Notes under the pieces: model-generated
Seen by the model: the letters and a program-made list of their open reading frames with translations, nothing else
What the model was told of the DNA's origin: nothing
Database searches by the model: none
Made by a program: the position numbers and the translations under genes
Shown: in pieces, positions 11,745 to 22,639 of the stretch
Layout: each line of letters opens with the position of its first letter
Position numbering within the stretch: the stretch's first letter is position 1
From: Valencia hispanica
Taxonomy: Eukaryota > Chordata > Actinopteri > Cyprinodontiformes > Valenciidae
Assembly (NCBI GenBank): GCA_963556495.2
Contig: OY747704.1
Location: forward strand, 3,160,501 to 3,224,500
Length of the DNA: 64,000 nucleotides
Direction of reading: 5' to 3'

Positions 11745-12172
11745 TCCATTACTACACCTAAATATCGGGCCTGATCAGTAGTTTCTAGCTGTATTAACTG
11801 AAGCTGTGTGCTGAATGTTGATTGTTCCTCTTTAGGTCCAAAAGTAATTACTTCTGTTTTGTTTCTGTTCAATTGGAGGACGTTATGACACATCAATCTA
11901 TTGATTTGCTCAATGCATTTACTTAGGGTATGAATGGGTTAAAAGTCACCTGGTGACATCGTCATCTAGAGCTGAGTTTCATCTGCATAGTTATGGTAGC
12001 TAATTTTATTGGTTGGTATAATCTGGGCTAGTGGGAGCATGTTGATATTAAATAGGAGGTGCCCCAGGATGGAGCCCTGGGCCACCCCTCATGTGATTTC
12101 TGTTCAGTCTGATGAAAAGTTTCCTATTGAAACAAAAAAGTCCCTGTTCTTTTGGTAAGACTCGAACCAGCC
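11745..12172 (-). mobile_element. L2 LINE, 5' part of the interrupted host element
   Basis: The minus strand encodes RT from [10 protein letters not shown], through N-Y-A-D-[DE]-T-Q and F-L/V-L-Q-L-N-R-N-K-T-E-V, to Y-L-G-V-V-M at 11746. The next residues of the protein are found at 7554 and below. The element is 5'-truncated inside RT at about 12172 and carries stops. Confidence 0.85.
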
Positions 12173-12385
12173 TTTTCTTTTGATCTTTACTGAGCTCATT
12201 GGACTTTCCCTGTTATTCTGATTACTGTTCAGTACAATGAATGCTGTCAAACACATCATTTTTATGAACTAAAGACAGTACCAGCAGCACATGATCCCTA
12301 TCATTACTGAGATGTTAGTCTTGACACATTAAATACATTCTAGAACCTTCAGCTCCACTTATTAAATGATTTAAATGTAGACATA

Positions 12386-13790
12386 TACAGTACTTTGCAA
12401 AGGTTTTAGGCAGATGTGAAAAAATGCTGTAAACAAAGAATGCTTTCAAAAAAGGGAAGTGTTGATCATTTATTTTCATCAACCAACGGAAAGCAGTGAA
12501 TGAACAGAAGAGAAATCTAAATAAAATCAATATTTGGGGTGACCACAAATTGTCTTCAAAACAGTATCAATTCTTCTAGGTCCACTTACGCACAGCTTTT
12601 GAAGGAACTCGGCTGGTGGGTTGTTTAAAACATCTTAGAGTACTAACCACAGATCTTCATGTAATCCCAGACACACTCGATGATCTTGTGATCAGGGCTC
12701 TGTGGGGGCCATACCATCACTTCCAGGACTTCTTGTTCTTCTTTACGCTGAAGATAGTTCTTAATGACTGTGGCTGTATGTTTGGGGTCGTTGTCCTGCT
12801 GCAGAATAAATTTGGGGCCAATCATACGCCTTCCTCATGGTATTTCATGATGAATAAGTATCTGCCTGTATTTCTCAGCATTGAGAACACCATGAATCCT
12901 GACCAAATCTTTATTTCCATTTGCCGAAATGCAGCACCAAATGTTCAAGGAACCTCCACCATGCTTCACTGTTACCTGCAGACACTCATTATTGTATCGC
13001 TCTCCAGCCCTTCGACGAACAAACTGCCTTCTGCTACAGCCAAACATTTCACATTTTGACTCATCTGCCCGGCGCACCTGCTGCCATTGTTCTGCACCCC
13101 AGTTCCTATGTTTTTGTGCATACTTGAGTCACTTGGTCTTATTTCCATGTCGGAGCTATGGTTTTTTTGACTGAAACTCTTCCATGAAGACCACTTCACT
13201 TGTTTCTGCCAGATCTGAGCTGATGGTACTACTGGACATCTTCCGATTTCAAAGGTAATAAGCTTGATGTGCCTTTCATCTGCTGCACTAAGTTTCCTTG
13301 GCCGATCACTCGTCTACAATCCTCAACGTTTGTGCTTCTTCAAATGAGCTTGAACAGCACATCTTGAAATCCCAGTCTTCTTTGGAGTCTTTGTCTGGGA
13401 GAGACCTTGCTGATGCAGTATAACTACCCTGTGTCATGTTGCTGTGCTCAATCTTGCCATGACATGATACTATCTTCCACAACCTCACCTTGTTTCTGCT
13501 GTTTCTGTTTCAGTTAATGAATGTGTTTCAACCTACATGTGACTTTGATGATCATTTGCACCTTTTTGGTATAACTGGTTGATCATACACCTGACTTTAC
13601 TCCTATAAAATCCTTAACTTTGTGCAAGTGTACCTATAAGAATTGATGCTGGTTTGAAAGCAAAAGGTGGTTACACCAAATATTAATCGGATTTAGATTT
13701 TTGCTCACTTTTCATTTTGAAAACTGATAGAAAATAAACTATCAATATTTCTGAAAGCATCCTTTGTTTACTGCAAATGTAATTAGGCAT
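12386..13790 (-). mobile_element. Tc1-like DNA transposon, inactive
   Basis: A degraded element whose ends are inverted: GTAAACAAAG..TGCTTTC at 12429-12450 is the inverse of GAAAGCAT.CTTTGTTTAC at 13752-13771. The outer end ACAGTACTTTGCAAAGGTTT at 12387 is the familiar start of fish Tc1 elements, while the other outer end is eroded. Between them lies a minus-strand transposase pseudogene. Confidence 0.85.
12543..13488 (-). pseudogene. Tc1-like transposase pseudogene
   Basis: The minus strand shows Tc1 transposase landmarks: a degraded R-K-L-S-A-A-D-E-R segment of the DNA-binding half near 13290, then M-F-G-C-S-R-R-Q-F-V-R-R, V-K-H-G-G-G-S-L-N-I-W near 12960, Q-Q-D-N-D-P-K-H-T-A at about 12800 (second DDE Asp) and W-P-P-Q-S-P-D with I-E near 12710 (last catalytic position). 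The intact protein cuts and pastes its own element at TA sites. Here the reading frame is split over at least four frames, and the C-terminus fades after 12640. Confidence 0.85.
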
Positions 13791-15436
13791 TTATGCTTAT
13801 GTATGTAAACTTCTGACCAGCTCCATAAAAGGTATCCAAAAAAGCTCATTAATAAAACCAAACTTGGTCCTCAGTCATGTTTAAAATGGGTAAAATGTGT
13901 TTGTTTTCCTATGTCCCCTTGGGATCATAGTTCATTGATGTTCTCAGTTAAACTTGTTCAACTAATTTACATGTATGTTATCAGATGTCAGTTTTTACCA
14001 GCAGAGGCTCAATATTTAATGGAGTGGCATGGCAATAAAATCAAGGTTGAGGTGGATTTATTACTGTACTGCAGGTCATGTTTACACCAAAACCATCACA
14101 CACTGAAAATAAATAGCTGCCTTTTACACTCAAAGTGATCAGAAAACAAGAAACTATATTTACACAAACCTAACACCAAAGACAATAAATGTTACCTACA
14201 AATAGTTATATAAATACAACTCATTAGACTTAAGAAATCTAAGGTCAATCAAAAGAATACATCAAATTTAGCATAACTTTTCTAAGCATCACCACACCTG
14301 ATCTAATTGGTTTGCTCCAAGAGCTTTTGAGCAGCACCTGGATCAGGTGTCTCCTTTCTGCCCCCCCTGCTGAGGAGACATACCAGGAAGTGGTGAGTGC
14401 TTGATCTTCTAAACAGTTGCATTGTTAAACTCATGAGTTAAACTAACAGAAACTTAATTAATTACAAATTTACATTTTTTAACACTTCTCATTCTACAGG
14501 AAGGGTTTTTGCACAACTAGAATAAAGACCTGAAGCAACAAAGATCTAGTCTTTCACTCAGTTTTACATAACACAATATCATTAATAATTCCTCAGGAAT
14601 AATGGAACCCTAGGTTTCCATTATATGGATGTTAGTTGTAAAGGTCAAGTTTATGATTGGTTTAGTTACAAATCTAAAAATTAAACATAATTTGATTAAT
14701 TAGATTTTTGCATGTCACAAATTGTTCAAAGTAGTTTTAATACATTTGTTAGGGATCTAAATCGCACTGCTTTAATATTTTATGAAATAAGAAGTACTAT
14801 GACATTCAAGCAGTACTGCAGTAGGTGGTTTTGTTTCTGCTAACAGTTCGAACAGCTTCAGTAATGGTCTCTCTGCTCCTTTTGAATGATTTACTCATGC
14901 TTCCAAAATGAACAACAATCTTAGATTGTGTAAAGAGACAATGTTTGTTTTTAACACATTTTAAATGTCTGGAGCTGTACTACAGGTAACTAGGATTAAC
15001 TCTTAAAAAAATCTAAATCACATTGAACTTCTTCAACATAAATTACTTAAATGATTATATACAGGAGCTGCTCCCTTTAATGTGTTTGCACTCATATTAA
15101 ACCCCTAATAGGGTTTGTGTGTGTCGATACCACACTGTTAGATGCCCAGTGTGAGAACAGTTGCTTATGTATAAAACTTCAAAGACCCTACACAAACAGC
15201 TATAAAAGACGTTTACAGTCCAGGTTGTAGGAGACTTTTTAGGCTGGAGCTGATGCCAGTATGTCTGGACGAATACTGCTGATGTGCTGGATTGTACACC
15301 AGTGAAGAACTCAGGGTTGATGGGTCAACCCCAAGTTCATAGTTAACAATGTAGGGTAGTTATATATTTACTTTAGGTTATATCTATTTAAAATATTGGG
15401 GATAATATCTTGTGATGGTAAATATCTGGTCAAGTG
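13791..15436. other. No recognised gene
   Basis: AT-rich, no coding region I can support. A 16-bp piece GTATGTAAACTTCTGA near 13800 resembles a Tc1 inverted-repeat tip, but it is alone. Confidence 0.4.
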
Positions 15437-15935
15437 TTTCATGGCTAGGATGAAAGCTACCCCCTCTTCCTGAGTCTGAAGTTCAATGATTGGTTGGAAC
15501 CTCCCTTCCAACACCCGAGGATACATTTTTCCCAGGAACGCTGAGTAGCAAGACTCCTTGATAGTGGGAACCCACCCTCCAGTCTCCTTTCTTGTACAGT
15601 GGGACCACCACCTTGGCTTGTCACTCCTTGCCCGGGTCGTTCATGTGACAATAAAGAGACGTTTCAACAATGACAACCTGATAATGTCCAGAGCCTTCAG
15701 CATTTCGGGATGAATCTCATCCACTCATGGCAAACTGCCACCAGGAATGTTTATGATTACCATGGCAATCTCTGCCATGATGATAGTTACTCCCTTTACG
15801 TGATTCCCCAAACTCAGACAATATCCTCAGTCTGATTCTGCTCTTCTCCCAAAACCAACCACAGATGGGAGAGGCCCTGAATTTATTTTCCGAACTGTCT
15901 AGATGTTTGCAAGGGATGATGCCTCCCAAAGTCTC
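15437..15935 (-). mobile_element. LINE reverse-transcriptase fragment of another clade
   Basis: On the minus strand, with frame changes, I can read D-E-I-H-P-E-M-L-K-A-L-D (about 15700), then L-G-K-M-Y-P-R-V-L-E-G-R and P-I-I-E near 15500. These match the R-P-E-x-L-K-A-L-D and L-P-G-K-V-Y-x-x-V-L-E-R-R blocks of a common fish LINE distinct from the L2 and Rex1 copies nearby. It is short, very old and unable to encode a protein. I do not assign the clade. Confidence 0.6.
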
Positions 15936-17046
15936 TCCTAAAAAGTTCAGGTGAGATTCGTGGTTTTACCAGAGCTGGCTGGTAGCCAACCCACCAGTGG
16001 GTCCAGCTCACCCGAAAGTCAGTTGGATCAACTGGTGAGTCAGCTGTGTCCAGGACTTACCATAGGTATTATTGTTCAATTAAATATTGCTTTTAGGCAA
16101 CAGATTGTTTTACAACCAACAAAGAAGCTCAAAATACAACGGAAATAAGATTTTTTACTAAAACATGATTTTTTTTTTTGTCCTCCATCCTGTTTGGCAT
16201 GTTCCTTGTTTGGATCTCAATCTGTATTTGTAAAGAGGATCTGTCAGGTTTTGGAACCCCAGGGTCTCATCTTTACTTATTGTATATAGATGATGTGGAT
16301 CTTTTGCCATGTTTAAGACAATACCCTCAGTTTGTACCTCAGTGGTGTGTAAATGAGTGTGAAGTGGTTCAAATGAAAGCCAGCTCAGCTCACAGCTGGA
16401 AAACAGGTGTAATTGTCCCTCCAGGCCAGTGGTGACACACAGATCTGGCTTCATCTGCAAAACTGGAAAGATTATTGTTGGGCTACCAGCCATGGAATCG
16501 GACTACAGAGACAGACCTCCTGCTGTAAGAACTGACAATCCCAAAATCCACAGCACTATACCCACCTTCAGTTTCAACAGGAAAAGGAGGAATTTCACAG
16601 CGTGAATGTGTAAGATCATCACCCCTATTTAAGCATAGGCCCCGCTTCATCATCTTTGGGACAATCACTGTATTGAAGAGAGAGCATGCTTTTAAACCTC
16701 CATCCTTGTGGGCCAGGGGGGAGCAAGCACTGGAAGAAGCTCCAAAATATATATAGCCAACAGTCTGCTGATAATGGATCATGTAACTGTACGCCGGCAG
16801 ATCGAACAAGTCTTGAACCTGACTTGTTCAAAACTCTGCAGAAGGAATCTTTGAATTACAGATTCCACCAAAGAGAGATGTTATCTCTGCAAGTGAGGCC
16901 CTGCTGTCCTGATGTGGGAGAAGGAAGCAGCTGTGCTGAGAGGACAACCCGACGTTCCACGCTAACGTAGCCTACCACAACCGCTGCAAGCCACAAATCC
17001 ATGAGGCTGCTGCTAGCTGCAACACCACGTAGCTGCTGCTAGCCCA
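15936..17046. other. No recognised gene
   Basis: Contains overlapping open frames of about 70-110 codons on both strands (16158-16493, 16483-16809, 16686-16970), none with a recognisable domain. They overlap one another and lack consistent codon bias, so I do not call a gene. Confidence 0.35.
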
Positions 17047-17566
17047 GCGGTTCTAACTATTTCTGCTGGGCCCCCCTTTGGTTTATAAGAAAATGTCCCC
17101 CCCAGTGTAATTATTAATTTGTTATATATATATATGTATATAGATGTATATAGTGTTTTTTGATTTCTTGTTCTGTTTTTGAATTTGTTGAAGTGTTTTT
17201 GAATTTGTTGTAGTGTTTTTGAATTTGTTGTAGTGTTTTTGAATGTGCTGTGTTTTTTGAATTGTGGTGTTTTTTGAATTTGTTGTAGTGTGTTTCGATT
17301 TGTTGTAGTGTTTTTGAATGTGTTGTGTTTTTTGAATTTGTTGAAGTGTTTTTTGAATTTGTTGTAGTGTGTTTCGATTTGTTGTAGTGGTTTTCGATTT
17401 TTTTGTTGTGTTTTTCGATTTGTTGTGTTTCTGAATTTGTTGTAGTGTTTTTGAATTTGTTGTTTTGTTTCTGAATTTGTTGTCGTGTTTTGGAATTTTT
17501 ATGTGGTGTTTTTCGATTTCTTGTAGTGGTTTGCACCTCAGGGCCACCGTACTGGTGAGAACTGTG
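17047..17566. mobile_element. Possible miniature hAT-like element with internal minisatellite
   Basis: The left edge CAGCGGTTCTAACTATTTCT followed by GCTGGGCCCCCC, and the right edge CTCAGGGCCACC ... GGTGAGAACTG, resemble the two ends of abundant non-autonomous fish repeats whose right end reads GCCCTGAGGTGCAAA on the opposite strand. The interior is a TA-rich tract and a 20-bp array. No target duplication was identified. Confidence 0.4.
17155..17530. repeat. Minisatellite, about 20-bp unit
   Basis: Variants of GTGTTTTTGAATTTGTTGTA are repeated head to tail for about 375 bp, some units being shorter or mutated. Because the unit has few possible stops on the minus strand and 20 is not a multiple of three, two minus-strand frames stay open (to 17536 and 17547), giving Asn/Lys/Thr/Gln-rich text. 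I regard these as repeat translation, not genes. Confidence 0.9.
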
Positions 17567-18119
17567 AGGAAACTACTTATAACTAACTAAAGTAGCTGTA
17601 AATTTCTTTAACATTTTAAACCAAACTCCAATCCAGACTTTTCCCGCATCGTGTAATTTTTTATTGTTGATGATTTTAACAGCAGGGTAAAGTCAGGAGC
17701 CCCACTGAAAACAAAAACTATTAAAACCAGGCCCATAAGACCATGGAGAAATGATGAAATGCAAGACCTGAAAAAGAAATGCAGGAGAGCAGAGTGAAAA
17801 TGGAGGAAAACAAAGCTCACGATTCATTTTCAAATATATAATGAACAACTTAAAATCTATAATAATACTGTTTAAAGAGCAAGAATTTTCCACTTTTCAA
17901 ACTTCATTGCAGACAATTAGAACAATCCCAAATTCCTTTTTAAAACAAATGATCTTTTAATAAATATTGATTTTAACAAACCCTCCATGTCTCATTCAGT
18001 TGCTACATGTGAGGACTTTGCAGACCACTTCAGAAACAAAATTAGTGCTATCAGATGCAACCTGTCATCGCAGCAAAATGTTCCAATTAACATGTCTGAA
18101 GCATTGTTTTTACCCAAGG

Positions 18120-19230
18120 AACACTGGAGAATTCTGTCCTGGTTGATGCAAAGTACTTGATAGAGTTTTCTCTCAAGTTAACTACCTGCCTTTTAGACTC
18201 AATTTCCACATCACCTTTAAAGACATTTTATGCCTTCTTTGAGGGTGAGCTTGTGAATTGTTCTCTTCAGGCGGGGGGTTTCTCAGCTGCAGTGGTGAAG
18301 CCCCTTACATTCTTGATAACTATCAACCAGTATCCAACTTAGCTTTTTGAAATAAAATGATAGAAAAAGTTGTTTTTATTCAGCTTAATGAGTTTTTAAA
18401 TGAACACAGTATTTTAGAAAAATATCAATCTGGTTTTAGGACAAACCACAGTACCAAGACAGTTCTTTTAAATATTGTTAATGACCTCAGATGCAACTTG
18501 GATTCACGGAAAATTTCAGCCTTGGTTCTACTGGATCTAAGTGCAGCTTTTGATACAGTAACCACCACAATTTATTGCACGACTCAAAAGTCTGGTGGGT
18601 CTCTCAGGTACTGTTTTAAAATGGTTTTACTCCTATCTCACAGATCAAACATTTTTGTAAGTATGGATACTCACTCCTAAGGAACAAATGACATTCAGTG
18701 TGGGGTTCCCCAAGGATCAATTTTAGGCCCAATACTTTTTAATCTCTACATGCTGCCACTTGGGGATGTCATCAGTAAGCACTGCATTGATTTCCACAGC
18801 TATGCTGATGATACACAGCTTTACATTCCTCTGTCTCCTGAAGACGTTGAGCCAGTAAATGTACTTTTGAATTGTATTTTAGATATAAAGTCATGGATGG
18901 CAGAGAACTTCTTACAGCTCAAAAACGACAAAACTGAAGTTTTAATCATTGGTCCGGAAAACGAGAGAGATTATTTTACCAGAACTGCAACATTTTAAAT
19001 CTTCTCATTGTGTACGAAATCTGGGTATCCTTTTTGACTCTGAGCTCAATTTTATTCCTCATATCAAAAATACAACTAAAATAGGATTTTATTATCTTAA
19101 CAAAATTGCCAAAGTCTGCCAATTTCTCTCTCTTGCCAGTACAGAGGTATTGATACATGCTTTTATTTTCAGTAGATTAGATTATTGTAATGCGCTGCTC
19201 TCTAGTCTTCCCAAAAAGAGTGTTTCAAAT
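18120..19230 (+). pseudogene. Family-2 L2 reverse transcriptase, broken
   Basis: RT landmarks in order: S-G-F-R-T-N-H-S-T-K (about 18430), L-D-L-S-A-A-F-D-T-V (18530), G-V-P-Q-G-S-I-L-G-P (18705, in another frame), [11 protein letters not shown] (18795) and F-L-Q-L-K-N-D-K-T-E-V (18910). The YADD pair is intact, but at least three frameshifts separate the blocks (18357-18680, 18750-18998 and 18949-19251 are successive frames). The endonuclease domain is missing through 5' truncation. The protein would have primed reverse transcription of its own mRNA at the target. Confidence 0.85.
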
Positions 19231-20121
19231 CAAACCAAACTTTATTTATAAAGCGCTTTTAAAACCTCAACAAAGCTTCTCAAATTGCTTTACAGATTAA
19301 AAACGACCCACAACCCAAAAGTAAAAAAACATCACCACAGCTATAACCCCCCCCTGAGTCAGCTCAGAGTCAAAAATCACACCCAGGTTCTTCACCTGTA
19401 AAGAAGGATTAAAAGACAGTGATTGTAGTTTTGCTAATAGTTTCTCTCTCTGAGCCTCAGGACCGATGACTAAAACTTCAGTTTTGTCCTGGTTGAGTTG
19501 GAGAAAGTTTTCTGCCATCCAGGATTTAATGTCTAAAATGCAGTTAAAAAGTGCATCTATTGGCCATGTGTCATCGGGAGACATGGAGATGTACAACTGT
19601 GTATCATCAGCATAACTGTGAAAGTTAACTCCATGTCTTTTGATGACACTGCCAAGAGGGAGCATATAAAGGTTAAAAAGCACTGGGCCTAAAATCAAAC
19701 CCTGGGGCACACCACATGTGATCTTGTGGACCTTAGAGGAGCAAGTATCTAAACTTACCATAAAAGTCCGATCTGCGAGATAGTATGTAAACCCTTAATG
19801 AACAGCACCAGAGAGGCCGATCTGTTTTAAACGGGTTAAAAGAATAGTGTGGTCCACTGTATCAAAGGCAGCGCTTAGATCCAGTAAAACCAACACTGTC
19901 AACTTCTGAGCATCATAATTTAATCTAAAATCATTTAAAATCTTTAAAAGAGCCGTCTCTGTGCTGTGGTTCACCCTAAAACCAGACTGAAATTTATCTA
20001 GGACATTATGAGCGTCAATAAAATTAAGTTGAATTTAAAAAAAGTTTTCTAAAACTTTGCTTAAAAATGGTAAGTTAGATACCGGTCAGAAGTTGTTTAA
20101 ATCAATATACAATAATCAATA
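19231..20121 (-). mobile_element. Family-2 L2 copy inserted in the LINE
   Basis: A minus-strand LINE fragment flanked by near-identical TTTCAAAT (19223-19230) and TTTCAAGT (20122-20129), a likely target duplication. It encodes RT from N-N-F-R-P-V-S-N-L-P-F to V-K-N-L-G-V-I-F-D-S-E-L, very similar to the copy at 31-32 kb. At 19375 it jumps from that point straight to a 3' UTR and a TTTGGTTTGATTTG tail. The last 170 or so residues of ORF2 are therefore missing by deletion or template switch. Confidence 0.85.
19297..20095 (-). pseudogene. Family-2 L2 RT remnant
   Basis: The longest frame (19297-19761) holds [28 protein letters not shown] and F-L-Q-L-N-Q-D-K-T-E-V. Upstream RT blocks (A-A-F-D-T-V-D-H-T-I, near 19850; F-R-V-N-H-S-T-E-T near 19970) lie in other frames. 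The 34-residue ending after E-L-T comes from the fused 3' UTR and is not RT. Confidence 0.85.
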
Positions 20122-20463
20122 TTTCAAGTCTACAACTACTCCAGAACTCAGCTGCGCGTGTGCTGACGAGGACCAGAGGACGGGAACACATTACACCAGT
20201 TTTAAGGTTGTTGCATTGGCTCCTTGTGTGTCTTAGGATCGATTTTAAGCTTTTTTTATTAGTTTATAAATGACTTAATGGTCTTGGTCTATCTTATTTA
20301 TTTAAATTCCTTTTGAAGTATGAGCCCTCGCGATGCCTGAGGTCGTCTGGTACTGGCCTTTTAGTTGTTCCACAAGTCAGAATTGAGACATATGGTGAAG
20401 CCTCGTTCTATCCCTTCAGCCCTCGTCAGCCGATGAGGAGCTCGACAGCGGCGACGAAGAAGC

Positions 20464-20850
20464 TTAGCCGGTAGAGGTAGGCGGTGACGAGGAGGCTTCG
20501 CCGGTAGACGTCGGTGGCGACGAGGAGCCCTGGCCGGTCGAGAAGAGTCTGGCAGCTCGGAGGCTGGCTGAGAAGAGGCCAGCTGAGAAGAGGCGAAGAG
20601 GCACCAGAAACGGGGACAGGTCCTCCTTGATCCTCCTTGGGACCTCTGGCGACAGGGACGGGTCCTCCTTGACCCTCCCTGGGAGCTCTGGCGACAAGGA
20701 CGGGTCCTCCTTGACCCTCCCTGGGAGCTCTGGTGACGGGGATGGGGACAGGTCCTCCATGACCCTGCCTGGCAGCTCTAGCGATGGGGAGAGGTCCTCC
20801 ATGACCCTCCCTGGGAGCTCTGGCGACGGGGACTCTGGCGACCCTCGGGG
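20464..20850 (-). repeat. 42-bp array followed by Ser/Pro-rich array
   Basis: Minus-strand units of 42 bp. In one frame each reads E-L-P-G-R-V-K-E-D-P-S-L-S-P, with five or six copies including variants. They are followed by units containing S-S-S-P-P-T-S-T-G, and this frame stops at 20464. The order (14-residue repeats, then SSSP repeats, then stop) is the same as in the element at 57-61 kb. Confidence 0.8.
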
Positions 20851-20999
20851 GAATGTCTATCATGGCAGAGCTGCCGCTGTGACTGCCAGGAAGACGGCAG
20901 GCTCTGGGACTGGCTCTCTGGCAGGAGCGGACTGGCTCTCTGGCATCAGCGGACTGGCTGACTGGCTCTCTGGCTGACTTCATGGCCGAACAGGCTCAC

Positions 21000-21165
21000 A
21001 CTGACTTCATGGCGAACAGGGTGACGCTGACTTCATGGCCGAACAGCCTGATGCTGACTTCATGGCCGAACAGGCTGACGCTGACTTCGGGACTGGGCAG
21101 GCTGACGCTGACTTTGGGACTGAGCAGGCAGAGGCTGACTTCGGGACTAAGCAGGCTGAAGCCAG
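21000..21165. repeat. 27-bp tandem array inside the LTR element
   Basis: Five to six units of about 27 bp built around AACAGGCTGACGCTGACTTC, with the spacer changing from ATGGCCG to GGGACTG-type variants. Open in two plus-strand frames (20982-21191 and 21035-21295), which I treat as shadow frames. Confidence 0.8.
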
Positions 21166-21310
21166 CAGGCCGACGAGAGCCGGGGGACTAGGAGGAGCCG
21201 GTGCACTGATCCCAGCAGGGAGGACCGGAGGCGAGCGGACAGCTCGGACTTCTTCCCCGGAAGCGGCCCTACCTCGACAGGGCTGTCTGCGATGAGTCGG
21301 CAGAGGAGGC

Positions 21311-21796
21311 TCATGCCGTCGAGGACCTGTGCTTGGGGAACAAGAGCGCCAGCCTTGTCCCGACGAACGCGGACCGCTGCTCTGAGTCGTCCTCCGCCTC
21401 AGATGTTACTTTGGCCGACGCAGCCAGAAAGGGAGAGACTGAACAGGCGGGCGGGGGTGCTACGTCGGTCAGCGGAGGATCCGATGAGGAAGCAGCGGCC
21501 GCGCAGGTAGTTGGTGAGGGGGCAACGCTCTGCTCCCTGCTCCCGGAAATAGTCCCGGTGGCGCGGTGGGACCTGCACCTGTGGCCAGATGGTGGAGACG
21601 GAGAGGGTGGACCAATAATCTGATCCAACGCCTCCTGGCGAACCCCTTCCGCCTCGTTGTGCAGCGCAGCGAGATCCCGAAAGGAAAAACCATTCCGGAA
21701 CTGGGGGAGAAGTTTGAGGATCTCCTCAGCTCCGGAGATGCGAAGAGGAGGGTGAGAAGTGGCAGAGATCCTTGACAGGTTGGTCCAGACGTCCAT
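21311..21796 (-). pseudogene. Unknown protein at the 5' end of the LTR interior
   Basis: A 161-codon frame begins 30 bases inside the LTR boundary with M-D-V-W-T-N-L-S-R. It includes a possibly helical stretch I-L-K-L-L-P-Q-F-R-N-G-F-S-F-R-D-L-A-A-L and a Pro/Ser/Ala-rich second half, and stops at 21311. Position suggests a reduced gag-like product of the retroelement. I see no zinc knuckle or protease. The identity is inference from position only. Confidence 0.4.
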
Positions 21797-21826
21797 CTGC
21801 AGGGCGGCAACCTCCTGGGATCATTC

Positions 21827-22135
21827 TGTCACGATGTGGTGTGGAGCAAGGACCCAAACGCAGACGCCGGATGAAAGGTGCAGGATATTTATTAAAGGTG
21901 CTGTTGGTGGAGGAAGTGACGATGATGGTGACAGAAGGAACATAGAGACAGGACATCGGACGATAAGGAAGGAGGACAGCGAGGTAGGCACACTAGACAT
22001 TAATAATGATCCGGCGCTGAGTGAGGAGAAGTGACTGGTTTTTTAAGGCAGGAGGTGAGGAGGATCAGGTGTGAATGATTGACGAGACACAGGTGAGGAC
22101 AATGATGAGGAGAGGGTGATTAGGGCAGCCTGACA
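21827..22135 (-). repeat. LTR of the minus-strand element
   Basis: Starts TGTCAGG and ends CGTGACA with TG...CA termini. It includes a possible TTAAAA promoter box near 22040 and TTTAATAAATAT (polyadenylation-like) near 21890. The end resembles that of the 57-kb LTR (TTTGGGTCCT ... ATC[AG]TGACA). Confidence 0.75.
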
Positions 22136-22639
22136 GTTTCCTTCATGGGGACCCTTCGCGCTGGGAGCCCTGCCAGTTTAGCCATGGAGGTCACTACCAT
22201 TGGGATCACTTTTGTGGTGGTGGGCGGGGCTCTGCTCTGTAGCCTTATGGCTGTGCTGCCTGCCCTGATCATGGCGGTCCCTGTGGTGACTCTTCTGTGG
22301 CTGTGGGGTGGCTTCTAGTGTGGAGGGATCTCCTAAATATTGTTTTCTCACAGTGGCATCGTACTAGATGGTTATTTTTATTGTATGTTCACTTAAAGAG
22401 ATAGGAACGGATTGAACAGTGTTTTTGCAGTGAAGGGGTGGGGGACGAGGTGTGCATGTGTCTTCTGTGTGCTGAGAGTTAAAATGGTTCTGTATGATCG
22501 ATTTTGCTTTAATTGTGTGTTTTCTTTGTTTATTTTTCATTTTTTATCATGTAAAGCACTTTGTGCTGATTTTATCATGAAAAGTACTCTACAAATAAAA
22601 TGTTATTGATTGATTGATTGAATGACTTGAGCAGAATAA

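Larger units (their letters stand above)
20406..22135 (-). mobile_element. Non-autonomous LTR retroelement, one LTR left
   Basis: On the minus strand, a 309-bp LTR at 22135-21827 begins TGTCAGG and ends ATCGTGACA, then an internal region runs leftward: about 500 bp able to encode a gag-like or unknown protein, a 27-bp array (about 21000-21160), a 42-bp array (20610-20850) and a TCCTCGTCGCC-rich array to 20420. The second LTR is absent and the left edge abuts LINE sequence at about 20405, so it was deleted on that side. No pol, protease or integrase motif is visible. Compare the element at 57294. Confidence 0.75.
17640..22620 (+). mobile_element. L2 LINE, family 2, broken by two insertions
   Basis: Plus-strand LINE starting in the endonuclease-RT linker (V-D-D-F-N-S-R-V-K at about 17660) and running through RT to 19230. 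It resumes after an inserted L2 at 20122-20405 with the L-H-W-L and L-R-S-S-G-T-G-L C-terminal blocks. A minus-strand LTR element then occupies 20406-22135, and the 3' UTR follows at 22136-22620, ending AAATAAAATGTTATTGATTG with ATTG repeats. Its RT is close to that of the copies at 19231 and 29664. Confidence 0.8.

Noticed and set aside
12616..13174. Plus-strand frames over the Tc1 transposase
   Set aside because: Antisense of the transposase pseudogene, whose catalytic motifs are clear on the minus strand.
16158..16970. Cluster of 70-110 codon frames on both strands
   Set aside because: Mutually overlapping, no domain, no consistent composition; expected by chance in a less AT-rich stretch.
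17114..17547. Asn/Gln/Lys-rich, prion-like minus-strand frames
   Set aside because: Pure translation of a 20-bp array; two frames give the same composition.
20426..20983. 185-codon minus-strand frame over the LTR element
   Set aside because: Overlaps the 42-bp array in a frame different from the one that ends in the S-S-S-P array. I cannot choose it with confidence and treat it as a shadow.
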